NCBI GenBank assembly: GCA_001298555.1 | Contig: LJCW01000175.1 | Span: 1-64,000, forward strand | Direction: 5' to 3' | Length of the DNA stretch: 64,000 bases | Origin: Actinobacteria bacterium OV450 | Lineage (GTDB): Bacteria; Actinomycetota; Actinomycetes; Streptomycetales; Streptomycetaceae | Part shown: positions 43,601 through 52,339 of the stretch, in pieces | Numbering within the stretch: the stretch's first letter is position 1 | How the letters are laid out: every line of letters starts with the position of its first letter | Notes under the pieces: generated by a model | The model's database searches: none | What the model was told of the DNA's origin: nothing | The model's input: the letters and a program-made list of their open reading frames with translations, nothing else | Position numbers and translations under genes: made by a program

Positions 43601-45520
43601 ATGGGCAGCAGTGTCGAGACGCTGGAATTCCAGGCCGAGACCCGCCAGTTGCTCCGGCTGGTGATTCACTCGATCTACTCGAACAAGGACATCTTCCTGC
43701 GCGAGCTGATCTCGAACGCCTCCGACGCCTTGGACAAGCTGCGGCTGGAATCCCTGACCGACTCCGGCCTCGCGGAGATCGACACCACTGACCTGCACAT
43801 CTCGCTGGAAGTCGACAAGAGCGCCCGCACCTTGACCGTCCGTGACAACGGGATCGGCATGACCCGGGACGATCTCGTGGAGCTGATCGGCACGATCGCC
43901 AAGTCCGGCACCGCCAGCCTGCTGGAGAAGATCAAGGAGTCCAAGGACGCCGCAGCCGCCGAAAGCCTGATCGGGCAGTTCGGCGTCGGCTTCTACTCGG
44001 CGTTCATGGTCGCCGACAAGGTCACCCTGCGCACCCGGCGGGCCGGCACCGACTCCGGTACCCAGTGGGAGTCCGACGGTGAGGGCACCTACGCCATCCA
44101 GGCCGTCGACGGCCTGCCCGTGGGAACCTCGGTCACCCTGCACCTCAAGCCCGCCGACAGCGAGGACGGGCTCGCCGACTACCTGTCCGAGTCGAAGATC
44201 CGACAGATCGTCAAGCAGTACTCGGACTTCATCCGCTGGCCGATCAGGATGGCCGCCGAACGCACCGGCACCGAGGACGGGACCACCCGAGACAGCGAAA
44301 CGCTCAACTCGATGAAGGCGCTGTGGGCCCGGCCGCGCACGGAGGTGACCGAAGACGAGTACAACGAGTTCTACCAGCAGATCAGCCACGACTGGCTGCC
44401 CCCGGCCGAGACGATCCACATGCGCGCCGAAGGCACCTTCGAGTACGAGGCGCTGCTCTTCATCCCCTCGCAGGCACCCTTCGACCTGTTCTCCCGCGAG
44501 ACCAAGCGCGGCGTGCAGCTGTACGTGAAGCGGGTGTTCATCATGGACGACTGCGAAGCGCTCATGCCCAACTACCTGCGCTTCGTCAAGGGAGTCGTCG
44601 ACGCCCACGACCTGTCGCTGAACGTCTCCCGCGAGATCCTCCAGCACGACCGCCAGATCCGCGGCGTGCGCCGACGCCTGGTCAAGAAGGTCCTCGGCGC
44701 CTTCAAGGACATGCAGTCAAAGGACGCCGAGCGCTACGCGAAGGTATGGGCACAGTTCGGCCGGGCACTGAAGGAAGGCCTGGTCGAGGACACGGACAAC
44801 ACCGAGGCCCTGCTTCAGCTGGTGTCGGTGGCCTCCACCCATGACCCCGACAAGACCACCACCCTGCGCGAGTACGTCGAGCGCATGAAGGACGGCCAGG
44901 ACACCATCTACTACCTGACCGGCGAGAGTCGCGCCACGGTGGAGAACTCCCCGCACATGGAGGCCTTCGCCGCGAAGGGCTACGAGGTCCTGATCCTCAC
45001 CGACCCCATCGACGAGGTGTGGGTCGACCAGGTCCCCGCCTTCGACGGCCACCGTCTGCAGTCCATCGCCAAGGGCCAGGTCGACCTCGACGAATCCGCC
45101 GACGGCGAGAAGGAGACCGACGCCGCCAAGGCCCAGCGCGAGCAGGACTACGCCGCCCTGCTGACCTGGCTGACCACCACCCTGTCCGAACAGGTCAAGC
45201 AGGTCCGCCTGTCGTCCCGCCTGACCACCTCGGCGGCCTGCATCGTCGGCGACGCCCACGACGTGACACCGACTCTGGAGAAGATGTACCGGGCGATGGG
45301 CCAGCAGATGCCCACCGTCAAGAGGATCCTGGAACTCAACCCCGCCCACCCGCTGATCACGGCCCTGCGCACAGCACACGAGGCAGGCGCCGACGATCCC
45401 GCGCTGGCGGAGATGGCCGAGCTGATCTACGGCAGCGCGCTGCTGGCCGAAGGGGGCGACCTGCCCGACCCGGCCCGCTTCACCCGGCTGCTCACGGACC
45501 GTCTGAGCCGCACCCTGTGA
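43601..45520 (+). CDS. htpG: HtpG, bacterial Hsp90 chaperone
   Basis: A 639-residue Hsp90. The GHKL ATPase domain (residues 1-215) has ELISNASDALDKLR, DNGIGM and IGQFGVGFYSAFMVADKVTL. The middle domain has the conserved catalytic Arg region (SLNVSREILQHDRQIRGVRR), and the C-terminal dimer domain ends at LSRTL. Length is normal. The MxxV-type tail of eukaryotes is absent, as expected. ATG 43601 is chosen because AAGAGG lies five bases upstream, and ATG 43574 abuts the microsatellite without a site. It completes a heat-shock island with hsp18. No CIRCE element is seen. Confidence 0.95.
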   Translation: MGSSVETLEFQAETRQLLRLVIHSIYSNKDIFLRELISNASDALDKLRLESLTDSGLAEIDTTDLHISLEVDKSARTLTVRDNGIGMTRDDLVELIGTIAKSGTASLLEKIKESKDAAAAESLIGQFGVGFYSAFMVADKVTLRTRRAGTDSGTQWESDGEGTYAIQAVDGLPVGTSVTLHLKPADSEDGLADYLSESKIRQIVKQYSDFIRWPIRMAAERTGTEDGTTRDSETLNSMKALWARPRTEVTEDEYNEFYQQISHDWLPPAETIHMRAEGTFEYEALLFIPSQAPFDLFSRETKRGVQLYVKRVFIMDDCEALMPNYLRFVKGVVDAHDLSLNVSREILQHDRQIRGVRRRLVKKVLGAFKDMQSKDAERYAKVWAQFGRALKEGLVEDTDNTEALLQLVSVASTHDPDKTTTLREYVERMKDGQDTIYYLTGESRATVENSPHMEAFAAKGYEVLILTDPIDEVWVDQVPAFDGHRLQSIAKGQVDLDESADGEKETDAAKAQREQDYAALLTWLTTTLSEQVKQVRLSSRLTTSAACIVGDAHDVTPTLEKMYRAMGQQMPTVKRILELNPAHPLITALRTAHEAGADDPALAEMAELIYGSALLAEGGDLPDPARFTRLLTDRLSRTL

Positions 45521-45974
45521 CCGCGGTTCCGTAGCCGTGGATCTGTGATGGTGGGTCTGTAACGGTGGGTCTGTAGCCGTGGGGGGCGGGCCGGGACAGC
45601 CTCAGCGCCCGGTCGCACCCGCCCCGGCCTCGCCACCCTCACACTCCCCAAGAACCCGTCCGCCCCGATACCCCTTACGGGGGTCGGGGCGGACGGGTGT
45701 GTTCGGGCCGCCCACCCACCCCGCGGGTGATGCTCCTGCCTCCATCTTCGATCACCCTCCCGCGCTGCCAGCTCGCCGGATCCTCCCTGCTGGACAGGAC
45801 CGCGCGCGCCGCAGGGCGGTGGCCGCCGGTGGCGCGGGGAGCCGGATCGGCTGAGCCGTCCAGACGACCGACTGCGGAACGCCCGGGCGCCGTCCACGCC
45901 ACCGCCGCCGACCGCCTCACCACAACCGAGCTCCCCTCACGACAACACGGCTTCCACCTCAGTAGTCTCGGGGC
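45521..45974. other. Intergenic region after htpG
   Basis: It contains a short tandem repeat, GGTGGGTCTGTA at about 45549-45578, and a strong hairpin listed separately. No gene is supported on either strand. Confidence 0.4.
45654..45698 (+). terminator. Strong terminator-like hairpin after htpG
   Basis: ACCCGTCCGCCCCGA and TCGGGGCGGACGGGT form a perfect 15-bp outer stem that continues inward through TACCCC/GGGGG around a TTAC loop. It lies 134 bp after the htpG stop and before the RpiB-like gene, and probably ends the htpG transcript. Confidence 0.7.
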
Positions 45975-46430
45975 ATGCGGATCTCCGTTTCCTCGGACAT
46001 GGACGAACCCGTGGCTCGCGCACTCCTGGGGCAACTGCGCGCCCGCGGACACGATGTGGTGACGTACGGGGCGCTGCGCCCCGGCGACGATCCGCAGTGG
46101 GCAGCCTGCTCGGAGGCGGCGGCCCGCGAGGTGGCCGCCGGGAACGCCGACCAGGCCGTCGTGTGCTGCTGGACGGGTACGGGCGCCTCGATCGCCGCGA
46201 ACAAGGTGCCCGGCGTACGCGCGGCCCTGTGCACGGACGCCTACACGGCGGACGGTGCGCGCCGCTGGAACGACGCCAACGTGCTCGCGCTCAGCCTGCG
46301 CCTGACCTCGGAACCGCTGCTCAAGGAGATCCTCGACGCCTGGTTCGCCGGCGAGGCGAGCGCGGACGCCGAGGACCGGGAGAACGTGGCGCGCATCGAA
46401 CGGCTCGACGACACGAGAACCGCTCGCTGA
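45975..46430 (+). CDS. RpiB/LacAB-family sugar-phosphate isomerase
   Basis: A 151-residue cytoplasmic enzyme with the RpiB fold: MRISVSSDMDEPVARALLGQ, the DD-type pair (GDDPQW), the catalytic-loop pattern VVCCWTGTGASIAANKVPGV with its active-site Cys and GTG-x-G, and CTDAYTADGARRWNDANVLA. Family members isomerise ribose-5-phosphate, allose-6-phosphate or galactose-6-phosphate. The distinctive DMDEP opening and short length are typical of actinobacterial members with uncertain substrate. No operon partner. Confidence 0.8.
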   Translation: MRISVSSDMDEPVARALLGQLRARGHDVVTYGALRPGDDPQWAACSEAAAREVAAGNADQAVVCCWTGTGASIAANKVPGVRAALCTDAYTADGARRWNDANVLALSLRLTSEPLLKEILDAWFAGEASADAEDRENVARIERLDDTRTAR

Positions 46431-46598
46431 GTGAAGACGGTGTCACCGGTGAGCGGAATGGTGGCTGGGGGCAGCGCTTCACCGGGTCGGCCGGATCAGC
46501 GCCACCGCCTCCGGTGCCGGCCTTCTTCGAAGGCGGCCAGGCCCTGGCAGCGGAAAACCGGGTGTGACGCGTAGGGCGGGGCTGGTATCTCCTGGGGA

Positions 46599-47108
46599 AT
46601 GGAATCGTTGCCGACCCGACGCCTCGTACTTCTCCCGCTGAACGCGGACCGGGCCCGCCGGCTCGCGCTCGGACAACCGGCTCCGGGTGACCGCTGGGCC
46701 GAGGGGTACCCGGAGGCCGGGGACCGGGCCGGGGCCGAACGGTACCTGCGAGTGCTGGCCGACACGGGTGACCCCGCACCGTACGGGGCCTTCGAGATTC
46801 AGCGCCGCTCCGACGGGCTGCTGATCGGCGGCGCGGGATTCCACGGCCCTGCCGACGGGCAGGGCCGGGTGACCGTTGGGTACGGGCTGGTGCCGGCCGT
46901 GCGGGGCCAGGGTTACGCCGCCGAGGCGCTGCGGGCCCTGCTGGAGCATGCCCGGGCCCACGGAGCGGCCTCGGTGTCGGGCGACACCGACCGTGGGAAC
47001 ACGGCCTCGCAACACGTCATGACCTCAGCCGGAATGCTCCCGGTCGGCGAGGACGAGCGGCTGCTGTACTACGCGGTGAGCTGGGCGCGGGCAGCCGACA
47101 GCAGCTGA
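46599..47108 (+). CDS. GNAT-family N-acetyltransferase
   Basis: A 169-residue GNAT acetyltransferase. It has an N-terminal strand (LPTRRLVLLPLNADRARRLA) and the acetyl-CoA binding motif A (VRGQGYAAEALRALLEHARA, with the Q/R-x-x-G-x-A signature) at about residue 106. The C-terminal strand includes the common NTASQHVMTSAGMLPVGED pattern, seen in RimJ/RimL-like members. The acceptor could be a protein N-terminus or a small amine. It stands alone between the RpiB-like and TetR genes. Confidence 0.83.
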   Translation: MESLPTRRLVLLPLNADRARRLALGQPAPGDRWAEGYPEAGDRAGAERYLRVLADTGDPAPYGAFEIQRRSDGLLIGGAGFHGPADGQGRVTVGYGLVPAVRGQGYAAEALRALLEHARAHGAASVSGDTDRGNTASQHVMTSAGMLPVGEDERLLYYAVSWARAADSS

Positions 47109-47229
47109 GCGCCGTGGTGGCGATCCGGCGAAACCGATCTGCGAAGTCCCGCGACGGCGGCTGCCCATGCCACGCCCCGCCCCGCCCCGCCCCAGGGTGG
47201 GCGGACGCAGCCGTTGCGCGGCGCCTCGG

Positions 47230-47790
47230 TCACCTGAACAGCAATTCCGTGAGCGAGCGGAAGACCTCCTCGGGGTCCTGGTCGGCCAGTGGGCCGTTGA
47301 GGTTCCGGCTCAGCAGCAGTGTGGCGAAACCGTGGGCCAGGGACCAGGCGGCGATCCCCGCCAGCCGGGAGTCGTCGCCCCGCCCCGCATCGGACAACTG
47401 GGATACCCCCGCCCGCAGTTGTGCACCGGCACGCTGCCTGGCGGCTGTCAGGTGCGGGTCGTCTGCGCGCAGCAGTTCCGGCTGGAACATCACCTGGAAG
47501 TGCGCCGGGTGCGTCGTTGCGAACCGCACGTAGCGGACGCCCCGTTCACGCAGGTCCGGCGCGTCCGCGAGGGCCTCCGAGAGGAAGTCGTAGCCTTCCG
47601 CCGCGATTGCGGTGAGCAGGCCGGTGCGGTCCTTGAAGTGATGCGCCGGCGCGGCGTGCGAGACGCCGGCGCGGCGTGCGAGGTCGCGCAGGCTCAGGGC
47701 GCCGGGGCCTTCGGCGGCGATGACATCGAGGGCCGCGGTCAGGACGGCGCGGCGGAGGTCGCCGTGGTGGTAGGTGCGCTGGCTCGTCAT
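47230..47790 (-). CDS. TetR-family regulator divergent from the SCO6745-family gene
   Basis: A 186-residue TetR protein with helix-turn-helix residues 8-55: YHHGDLRRAVLTAALDVIAA, then LSLRDLARRAGVSHAAPAHH and FKDRTGLLTAIAAEG. The C-terminal domain is the TetR_C_33/WHG type (YVRFATTHPAHFQVMFQPEL). It starts 128 bp from the divergent SCO6745-family gene. Two near-identical 25-bp sequences with inner dyad symmetry in between are the probable operators. Confidence 0.85.
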   Translation of the reverse strand: MTSQRTYHHGDLRRAVLTAALDVIAAEGPGALSLRDLARRAGVSHAAPAHHFKDRTGLLTAIAAEGYDFLSEALADAPDLRERGVRYVRFATTHPAHFQVMFQPELLRADDPHLTAARQRAGAQLRAGVSQLSDAGRGDDSRLAGIAAWSLAHGFATLLLSRNLNGPLADQDPEEVFRSLTELLFR

Positions 47791-47810
47791 GGTGAGCAGA
47801 CTACGCAGAG

Positions 47811-47869
47811 TCTAGGCATTGACAAGTTCGAAGGGCGCGAGCAATCTAGCCACTGTCAAGTTCGAAGCG
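47811..47869. promoter_or_regulatory. Pair of 25-bp direct repeats, probable TetR operators
   Basis: TCTAGGCATTGACAAGTTCG (47811-47830, continuing AAGGG) and TCTAGCCACTGTCAAGTTCG (47845-47864, continuing AAGCG) differ at four positions with a 34-bp period. Each contains the near-palindrome CTAG-N-CA-N-TG-N-CAAG. The arrangement fits two TetR dimers bound on nearly the same face of the helix in the promoter region. Confidence 0.65.
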
Positions 47870-47918
47870 GTCGAGCCCCGGCTGTGCACGGAATCGGCGC
47901 GCCTGTTGAGGAGATGTC

Positions 47919-48815
47919 ATGACGGACCAGAACGCCGTACCGGACGGGATCGAGCTCGGTCGCGTACGGCACTTGTGGCAGCTCCTCGAACCGCTGCACG
48001 CCGTGCTCTACTTCGCGCCGGAGTCCTTCGAAGAGGCAGCCGCGCTCGGCTTCGAGACCGGTGAGCGGTGGCCGAGCTACTTCGCCTGGCGGGCCGCGCC
48101 GCTGGGGGCGGCCGGACGCGTCCAGGTGGGGTCCGCGTTCTACAGCTTCAGCCCGGAGATGGTCGCGCGGTACGTCCCCGCAGCATGGGACGTGGCGTCC
48201 CCCGAGGCGGTCCTCGCCGCCCGCGAGCGGGCCGTCGACCGCACCTACCGTGCGCTCCTGGGAGACCGCATCGACAGTCCCGAGCTCGCGGAGGCGGCAC
48301 ACCTGGCCCGCCGTGCCGCCGAGGCTGCCGACGTCGGGGGCCGCCCGCTCGCCGCCGCCAACGCGGCCCTGGCCTGGCCGGACGCCCCGCACCTCATGCT
48401 CTGGCAGGCGGCGACGATCTTGCGCGAACACCGTGGGGACGGCCATATCGCGGCTCTCCTTGTCGCGGGGCTCGACCCGGTAGAGGCCCTCGTGTCGTTC
48501 GCCGCAATCGGGGCGGCGCCGGAGGAGACGTTCCGGAGCCGGCAATGGAGCGCGTCGGAGTGGGCCGCCGCGCGTGAGCGCCTCGTCGGGCGCGGCCTGC
48601 TGGAACCCCACGGCGCCGCGACGGCGACCGGGTCGGGCCGTGCGCTGCGAGCGAAGGTCGAGCGCCGCACGGACGAGCTCGCCGCGGGGCCGTGCGAGGC
48701 GCTGGGCTCTGACGGTCTGGCCCGGCTCGCGGACCTGCTCGGAGAGTTCTGGGTCGTGGCGATCAGCTCGGGGCTGCTGCCCATGACGAGCACGTTGGGC
48801 ATGGGCCGAGCCTGA
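47919..48815 (+). CDS. SCO6745-family protein
   Basis: A 298-residue helical protein. The start MTDQNAVPDGIELGRVRHLW, the FAPESFEEAAALGF segment, the APLGAAG/AFYSFSP segment and a C-terminal region with RLVGRGLLEPHGAATATGSG (winged-helix-like, as in MarR) agree with the actinobacterial SCO6745 family. A C-terminal helical bundle ends at residue 298. The biochemical role is unknown. Members may sense or modify small compounds. The divergent TetR gene and paired operators suggest that it is induced by a ligand. Confidence 0.75.
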   Translation: MTDQNAVPDGIELGRVRHLWQLLEPLHAVLYFAPESFEEAAALGFETGERWPSYFAWRAAPLGAAGRVQVGSAFYSFSPEMVARYVPAAWDVASPEAVLAARERAVDRTYRALLGDRIDSPELAEAAHLARRAAEAADVGGRPLAAANAALAWPDAPHLMLWQAATILREHRGDGHIAALLVAGLDPVEALVSFAAIGAAPEETFRSRQWSASEWAAARERLVGRGLLEPHGAATATGSGRALRAKVERRTDELAAGPCEALGSDGLARLADLLGEFWVVAISSGLLPMTSTLGMGRA

Positions 48816-48965
48816 GCGTCGTGGACCTCTGGTCCTGACTGTCACCTGGTGACCTGCAAGCTGCCGACAGGGAAGCGCTTCTGCCCGGTCGCTGGCTGCG
48901 GCTGCCGTGGACGGGCATGGGCGCCGAGCCCGGACGTCGGCAGATCAGCGGCCAACGCCCCGACC

Positions 48966-49865
48966 TCAGCGGCTCACCGTGATCACCCGTCCCATCCGCG
49001 TCAGCTTCTCGGGGTTGCGCACGGAGTACAGCCCCGTGACGAGGCCGTCGTCGATCCGCACGGCGACGACCGTGTCGATCTCCCCCCCGATGCGCATGAT
49101 CAGCGCCGGGTGGCCGTTGACCTGCACCGGCTCCATCGTCACCTGGGGGCCGAACACCGCCACGCCGGCGGCCAGCGCGCGGGCCACCTTCTCGGCCCCC
49201 ACGACGGGCCGCGGCATGGCCTGCTTGATGCCGCCGCCGTCGCTCAGCGCGACGACGTCCGGCGCGAGGAGGTCGAGCAGGCTCTGCAGGTCGCCCGTCT
49301 CCAGCGCTCGTTGGAAGGCCCCGAGCGCGGCACGGCTCTCGGCTGCGGAGACGACACCGCGCGGACGGCGCGCGGCGACGTGCGCCCGCGCCCGGTGGGC
49401 GATCTGCCGGACTGCGGCCGTGGTCTTGTCGACGGCCTCCGCGATCTCCTCGTACCCGAGGTCGAACACCTCGCGGAGCACAAACACCGCTCGCTCCGTG
49501 GGCGCGAGCGTTTCAAGGACCAGCATCATCGCCATCGATATGCTGTCGGCCAGTTCCACGTCCTCGGCCACGTCCGGCACGGTGAGCAGTGGTTCGGGCA
49601 GCCAGGGCCCCACGTACGATTCCTTGCGCCGGCTGAGCGTGCGCAGTCGATTGAGCGCCTGCCGGGTGGCGATCCGGACCAGGTACGCACGCCGGTCCCG
49701 CACTGCGGTGAGATCGACGCCCACCCAGCGCAGCCAGGTCTCCTGGAGGACGTCCTCCGCGTCAACCGCCGAGCCGAGCATCTCGTAGGCGACGGTGAAC
49801 AGCAGGTTGCGGTGGGCGACGAACGCCTCGGTCGCCGGGTCGGGACGGGAAGCGTCCTCGCTCAT
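48966..49865 (-). CDS. ECF41-type sigma factor (SigJ-like) with C-terminal SnoaL-like domain
   Basis: A 299-residue sigma factor. Sigma-2 (residues 15-75, AYEMLGSAVDAEDVLQETWL) and sigma-4 (about 115-165, LAPTERAVFVLREVFDLGYE) are followed by a SnoaL/NTF2-like extension. All three ECF41 signatures are present: WLPEP at about 88, DGGG (LSDGGGIKQAM) at about 206 and NPEKL at about 287. In ECF41 proteins the extension regulates activity in place of a separate anti-sigma factor. The gene is divergent from an FAD/NAD oxidoreductase, the usual kind of partner, and both have ECF41-type promoters. Confidence 0.92.
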   Translation of the reverse strand: MSEDASRPDPATEAFVAHRNLLFTVAYEMLGSAVDAEDVLQETWLRWVGVDLTAVRDRRAYLVRIATRQALNRLRTLSRRKESYVGPWLPEPLLTVPDVAEDVELADSISMAMMLVLETLAPTERAVFVLREVFDLGYEEIAEAVDKTTAAVRQIAHRARAHVAARRPRGVVSAAESRAALGAFQRALETGDLQSLLDLLAPDVVALSDGGGIKQAMPRPVVGAEKVARALAAGVAVFGPQVTMEPVQVNGHPALIMRIGGEIDTVVAVRIDDGLVTGLYSVRNPEKLTRMGRVITVSR

Positions 49866-49926
49866 GCCGGTTTCTCCTCGTTCTTCCTCGTTCTTGTTTC
49901 TTCGCCCTGGACTGAGTCACCCACAG

Positions 49927-49953
49927 GACGCCGGACCCCACCGTTCTGTGACA
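49927..49953 (-). promoter_or_regulatory. ECF41 promoter for the sigma factor gene (autoregulatory)
   Basis: Read on the minus strand, TGTCACA is followed by exactly 16 bases and then CGTC, the published ECF41 consensus TGTCACA-N16-CGTC. It lies 62 bp upstream of the sigma factor start, so the factor probably drives its own expression. Confidence 0.85.
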
Positions 49954-49988
49954 CCGCACGCCATGTGATGTGCGCCACTTCGAACGGG

Positions 49989-50015
49989 TGTCACAAGGCC
50001 CCGACCGCCGGCATC
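49989..50015 (+). promoter_or_regulatory. ECF41-type promoter for the oxidoreductase gene
   Basis: TGTCACA, 16 bases, then CATC on the plus strand, differing from the ECF41 consensus only in the second -10 base (A for G). It lies 50 bp upstream of the oxidoreductase ATG and is in the right place to be driven by the divergent sigma factor. Confidence 0.75.
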
Positions 50016-50064
50016 TCATGTCCGACAGCCACAGTCACAGCCGGAGCCGGACAGGGAGAACGAT

Positions 50065-51123
50065 ATGAAGCTCGTAGTGGTGGGCGCCGGATACGCGGGC
50101 ATGCTCGCGGCGAACCGGCTCGCCAAGAAGGTGAAGACGGCCGAGATCACGGTGGTCAACCCGCGCCCCGACTTCGTGGAGCGCGTACGTCTGCACCAGC
50201 AGCTCGCGGGAACCGCCACCGCCGCGTCGCCCCTCACCTCGATGCTGCGCGAGGGGATCGCCTCGCGTGTCGCCACCGTAGAAAAGATCGGCGACGGCAC
50301 CGTCACCCTCGAAGACGGCACGAGCATCGACTTCGACTACGCGTTCCTCGCTGTGGGCAGCACGGCGCGGCCCATGCCGGGAACGGTCCCGGTAGGCACC
50401 TGGGAGGGAGCGGAACAGGCTCGCGTCAGGCTCGCCGCGCTTCCCGCGGGCAGCACGGTCACGGTGGTCGGGGGCGGTGCGACGGGCATCGAGACGGCCG
50501 CCGAAGTGGCCGAGACGAGGCCGGACCTGGTGGTGCGGATCGTCGGATCGTCGGTCACCGGGGGCTTCTCCCACCGGGCGTACGAGCGGGTCCGGTCCGG
50601 ACTGGTGCGGCTGGGCGTCGACATCGTGGACGACGGCGTCGTGGAGGTCACCGACGGCATCGTGCACCTGCGGTCGGGTGCGGCGTTCGCCTCCGACCTG
50701 ACGCTGTGGGCGATTGTGTCGGGCGTCCCCGACCTCGCGGCACGCAGCGGTCTCCACGTCGATGCGGAAGGCCGTGCGCTCGTGGACGAGTACCTGCGCA
50801 GCGTCGACGACGAACGGATCTTCGTCGTGGGCGACTGCGCGGCAGTACCCGGAGCCCGTTTCGCCTGCGCGCTCGCCACGGCGCAGGCCGCTCACGCGGC
50901 CGACACCCTGGCCCGCCTGATCGAGCGCCGCGAGCCCGAGCCGTACTCCCTGCGTTACCTAGCCCGGGCCGTCACGATCGGACGGAAGTACGCCGTGGGC
51001 CAGTTCACCCGCCCCGACGACACCCCCCGGCGGGCGTACGTCACCGGGCGTACCGCGGCCGTGATCAAAGAGCTGGCGTCCCGCGGAGGAAAGTACGGCG
51101 CCCGCACGGGCACCGGTGCCTGA
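50065..51123 (+). CDS. FAD/NAD(P)-dependent oxidoreductase, ECF41 target
   Basis: A 352-residue pyridine-nucleotide-disulfide-type oxidoreductase resembling NDH-2/FerB-like enzymes. It has an FAD motif (VVVGAGYAGMLAANRLAKK) at residues 3-21, the ATG-type motif DYAFLAVGSTARP, an NAD motif (VTVVGGGATGIETAAEVAE) at about 133 and the second FAD motif RIFVVGDCAAVPGARFACA at about 252. There is no CxxC redox-active pair. It probably oxidises NAD(P)H with a quinone or other acceptor. GGGAG precedes the ATG. The ECF41-type promoter and divergent sigma gene place it in the stress regulon of that factor. Confidence 0.88.
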   Translation: MKLVVVGAGYAGMLAANRLAKKVKTAEITVVNPRPDFVERVRLHQQLAGTATAASPLTSMLREGIASRVATVEKIGDGTVTLEDGTSIDFDYAFLAVGSTARPMPGTVPVGTWEGAEQARVRLAALPAGSTVTVVGGGATGIETAAEVAETRPDLVVRIVGSSVTGGFSHRAYERVRSGLVRLGVDIVDDGVVEVTDGIVHLRSGAAFASDLTLWAIVSGVPDLAARSGLHVDAEGRALVDEYLRSVDDERIFVVGDCAAVPGARFACALATAQAAHAADTLARLIERREPEPYSLRYLARAVTIGRKYAVGQFTRPDDTPRRAYVTGRTAAVIKELASRGGKYGARTGTGA

Positions 51124-51309
51124 ACACCGGACCCGAGCACGGGTGTGACGGCGCGCGCGGAAGTCATCGAGCGGAATCGTCCTCTCAACAACCCGACGTG
51201 GGCGTGAACGTCGGCTGGATGTGAGGTACGAGCGCCTCTGGCCGCAGCAGAGGTGCTCTCATTCCTCACCCTGACCGCCATGCCTCGCGGCCCCGAACCG
51301 GCCCCGCGC

Positions 51310-51981
51310 TCAGCGCTCGCGGCCAGTGCCCGCCCGGCCTGCCGTGAGCACCGGCTCGGCCGCCACGCCCGTTCGCTGGGCCCGCCGCCTCGACACCCGG
51401 CGCCACGCCCCCGCACCGGCCAGGAGCGCCAGCCCGTCCACCACCGCCGCGGACATCCCCATCGCCTCGACCGTCTGCCACGAGTGGTCGTCCAGCTCCC
51501 CGCCCTCCGGCGACGCCCACAGCCGGATCCGGTGCCCGTCCGGGTGCAGCTTGTCCGCCGGGCGCACCTCGTCGAAGGTGCGTCCGCCGACCGACCAGAC
51601 GTACCGGCACTCGACCTCGTCCTTCGGCGCCGCGCCCTCGTCCCAGTGCCGGCCGGTCACCCGGCAACCGCTGAGCTCGATCGTCACCGGTTCCGTCGTC
51701 CGCTGCCGGAGCAGGACCTGCTCCACCGTGCCGCCTGTGAGCACGACCCCGGCCAGCACCAAAACCGTCAGCCCGCCAGCGGCCAGCGCGTCGGCCCACC
51801 GGTTCAGACCCGGCCTGAGCACGAGCCCGACGAGGGCCGTCACCAGGCCCACCCCGAGCATGACGAGCGGCCAGGCCGTCCACGGCCTCCCGTCCGCCCA
51901 GTTCCACAGCAGCACGCCCGCGCCGGCGACCGCGGCCACCGACCCCCCGACCGCGATGTACCCGCCCACCTTCTGCGCCAC
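51310..51981 (-). CDS. DUF3592 membrane protein
   Basis: A 223-residue membrane protein with three or four helices in the first 100 residues (VGGYIAVGGSVAAVAGAGVL, LVMLGVGLVTALVGLVL and AAGGLTVLVLAGVVL). An extracytoplasmic DUF3592-like beta domain follows (ELSGCRVTGRHW, CRYVWSVGGRTFDE and RIRLWASPEGG), and a final helix (AAVVDGLALLAGAGAW) precedes a basic tail. The function of DUF3592 proteins is unknown. It converges with the oxidoreductase gene and lies next to a HAD remnant. Confidence 0.7.
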   Translation of the reverse strand: MAQKVGGYIAVGGSVAAVAGAGVLLWNWADGRPWTAWPLVMLGVGLVTALVGLVLRPGLNRWADALAAGGLTVLVLAGVVLTGGTVEQVLLRQRTTEPVTIELSGCRVTGRHWDEGAAPKDEVECRYVWSVGGRTFDEVRPADKLHPDGHRIRLWASPEGGELDDHSWQTVEAMGMSAAVVDGLALLAGAGAWRRVSRRRAQRTGVAAEPVLTAGRAGTGRER

Positions 51982-52002
51982 TTCGCACCCCCTTTCCCCC
52001 CG

Positions 52003-52230
52003 CTACCCACCCGTCCGACCCCGCAACCACGCCGCCACCGCGAGGTAGTTGTCCGCCGTCAGTCCGACCCGGGCGTCCACCCGGCGGAGCAGCGCGTCCC
52101 CCGCGTCGCGCGCCGCCACCCGCGCCCGGTTGGCGGCGCCAATCTCGTCGTCGGCCCATACGAAGTCCCGCCCCGCCGCGTACGCCACGATCCTGCGCGT
52201 CTTGCAAGCCAGTTGCGTGCCCACCCCAGG
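52003..52230 (-). pseudogene. C-terminal fragment of a HAD-domain protein
   Basis: The minus strand ends with KTRRIVAYAAGRDFVWADDE, then RDAGDALLRRVDARVGLTAD and NYLAVAAWLRG. It has the motif W-x-DDE and the closing R-VDP-x-x-GLT-x-x-D pattern of HAD-like RNA-repair (Swiss-Army-Knife-type) proteins common in Streptomyces. The N-terminal catalytic DxD half is missing. Confidence 0.6.
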
Positions 52231-52339
52231 ACCTGAAAATCTGTTCGGCCGGGCCGGCAGTGTCTCCTGAGGAAGAGGGTTCTTCTGGCCAGCTGACCAC
52301 AGCCACCCATAGGGTGATGGGGACGAGAGAAGATGCACC

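Noticed and set aside
43231..43602. Minus-strand frame starting with a GFGFGF repeat
   Set aside because: The repeat is only the translation of the hexamer microsatellite before htpG.
47160..47185. CGCCC repeat as a possible regulatory element
   Set aside because: It is a short low-complexity 5-mer run between convergent genes with no other supporting signal.
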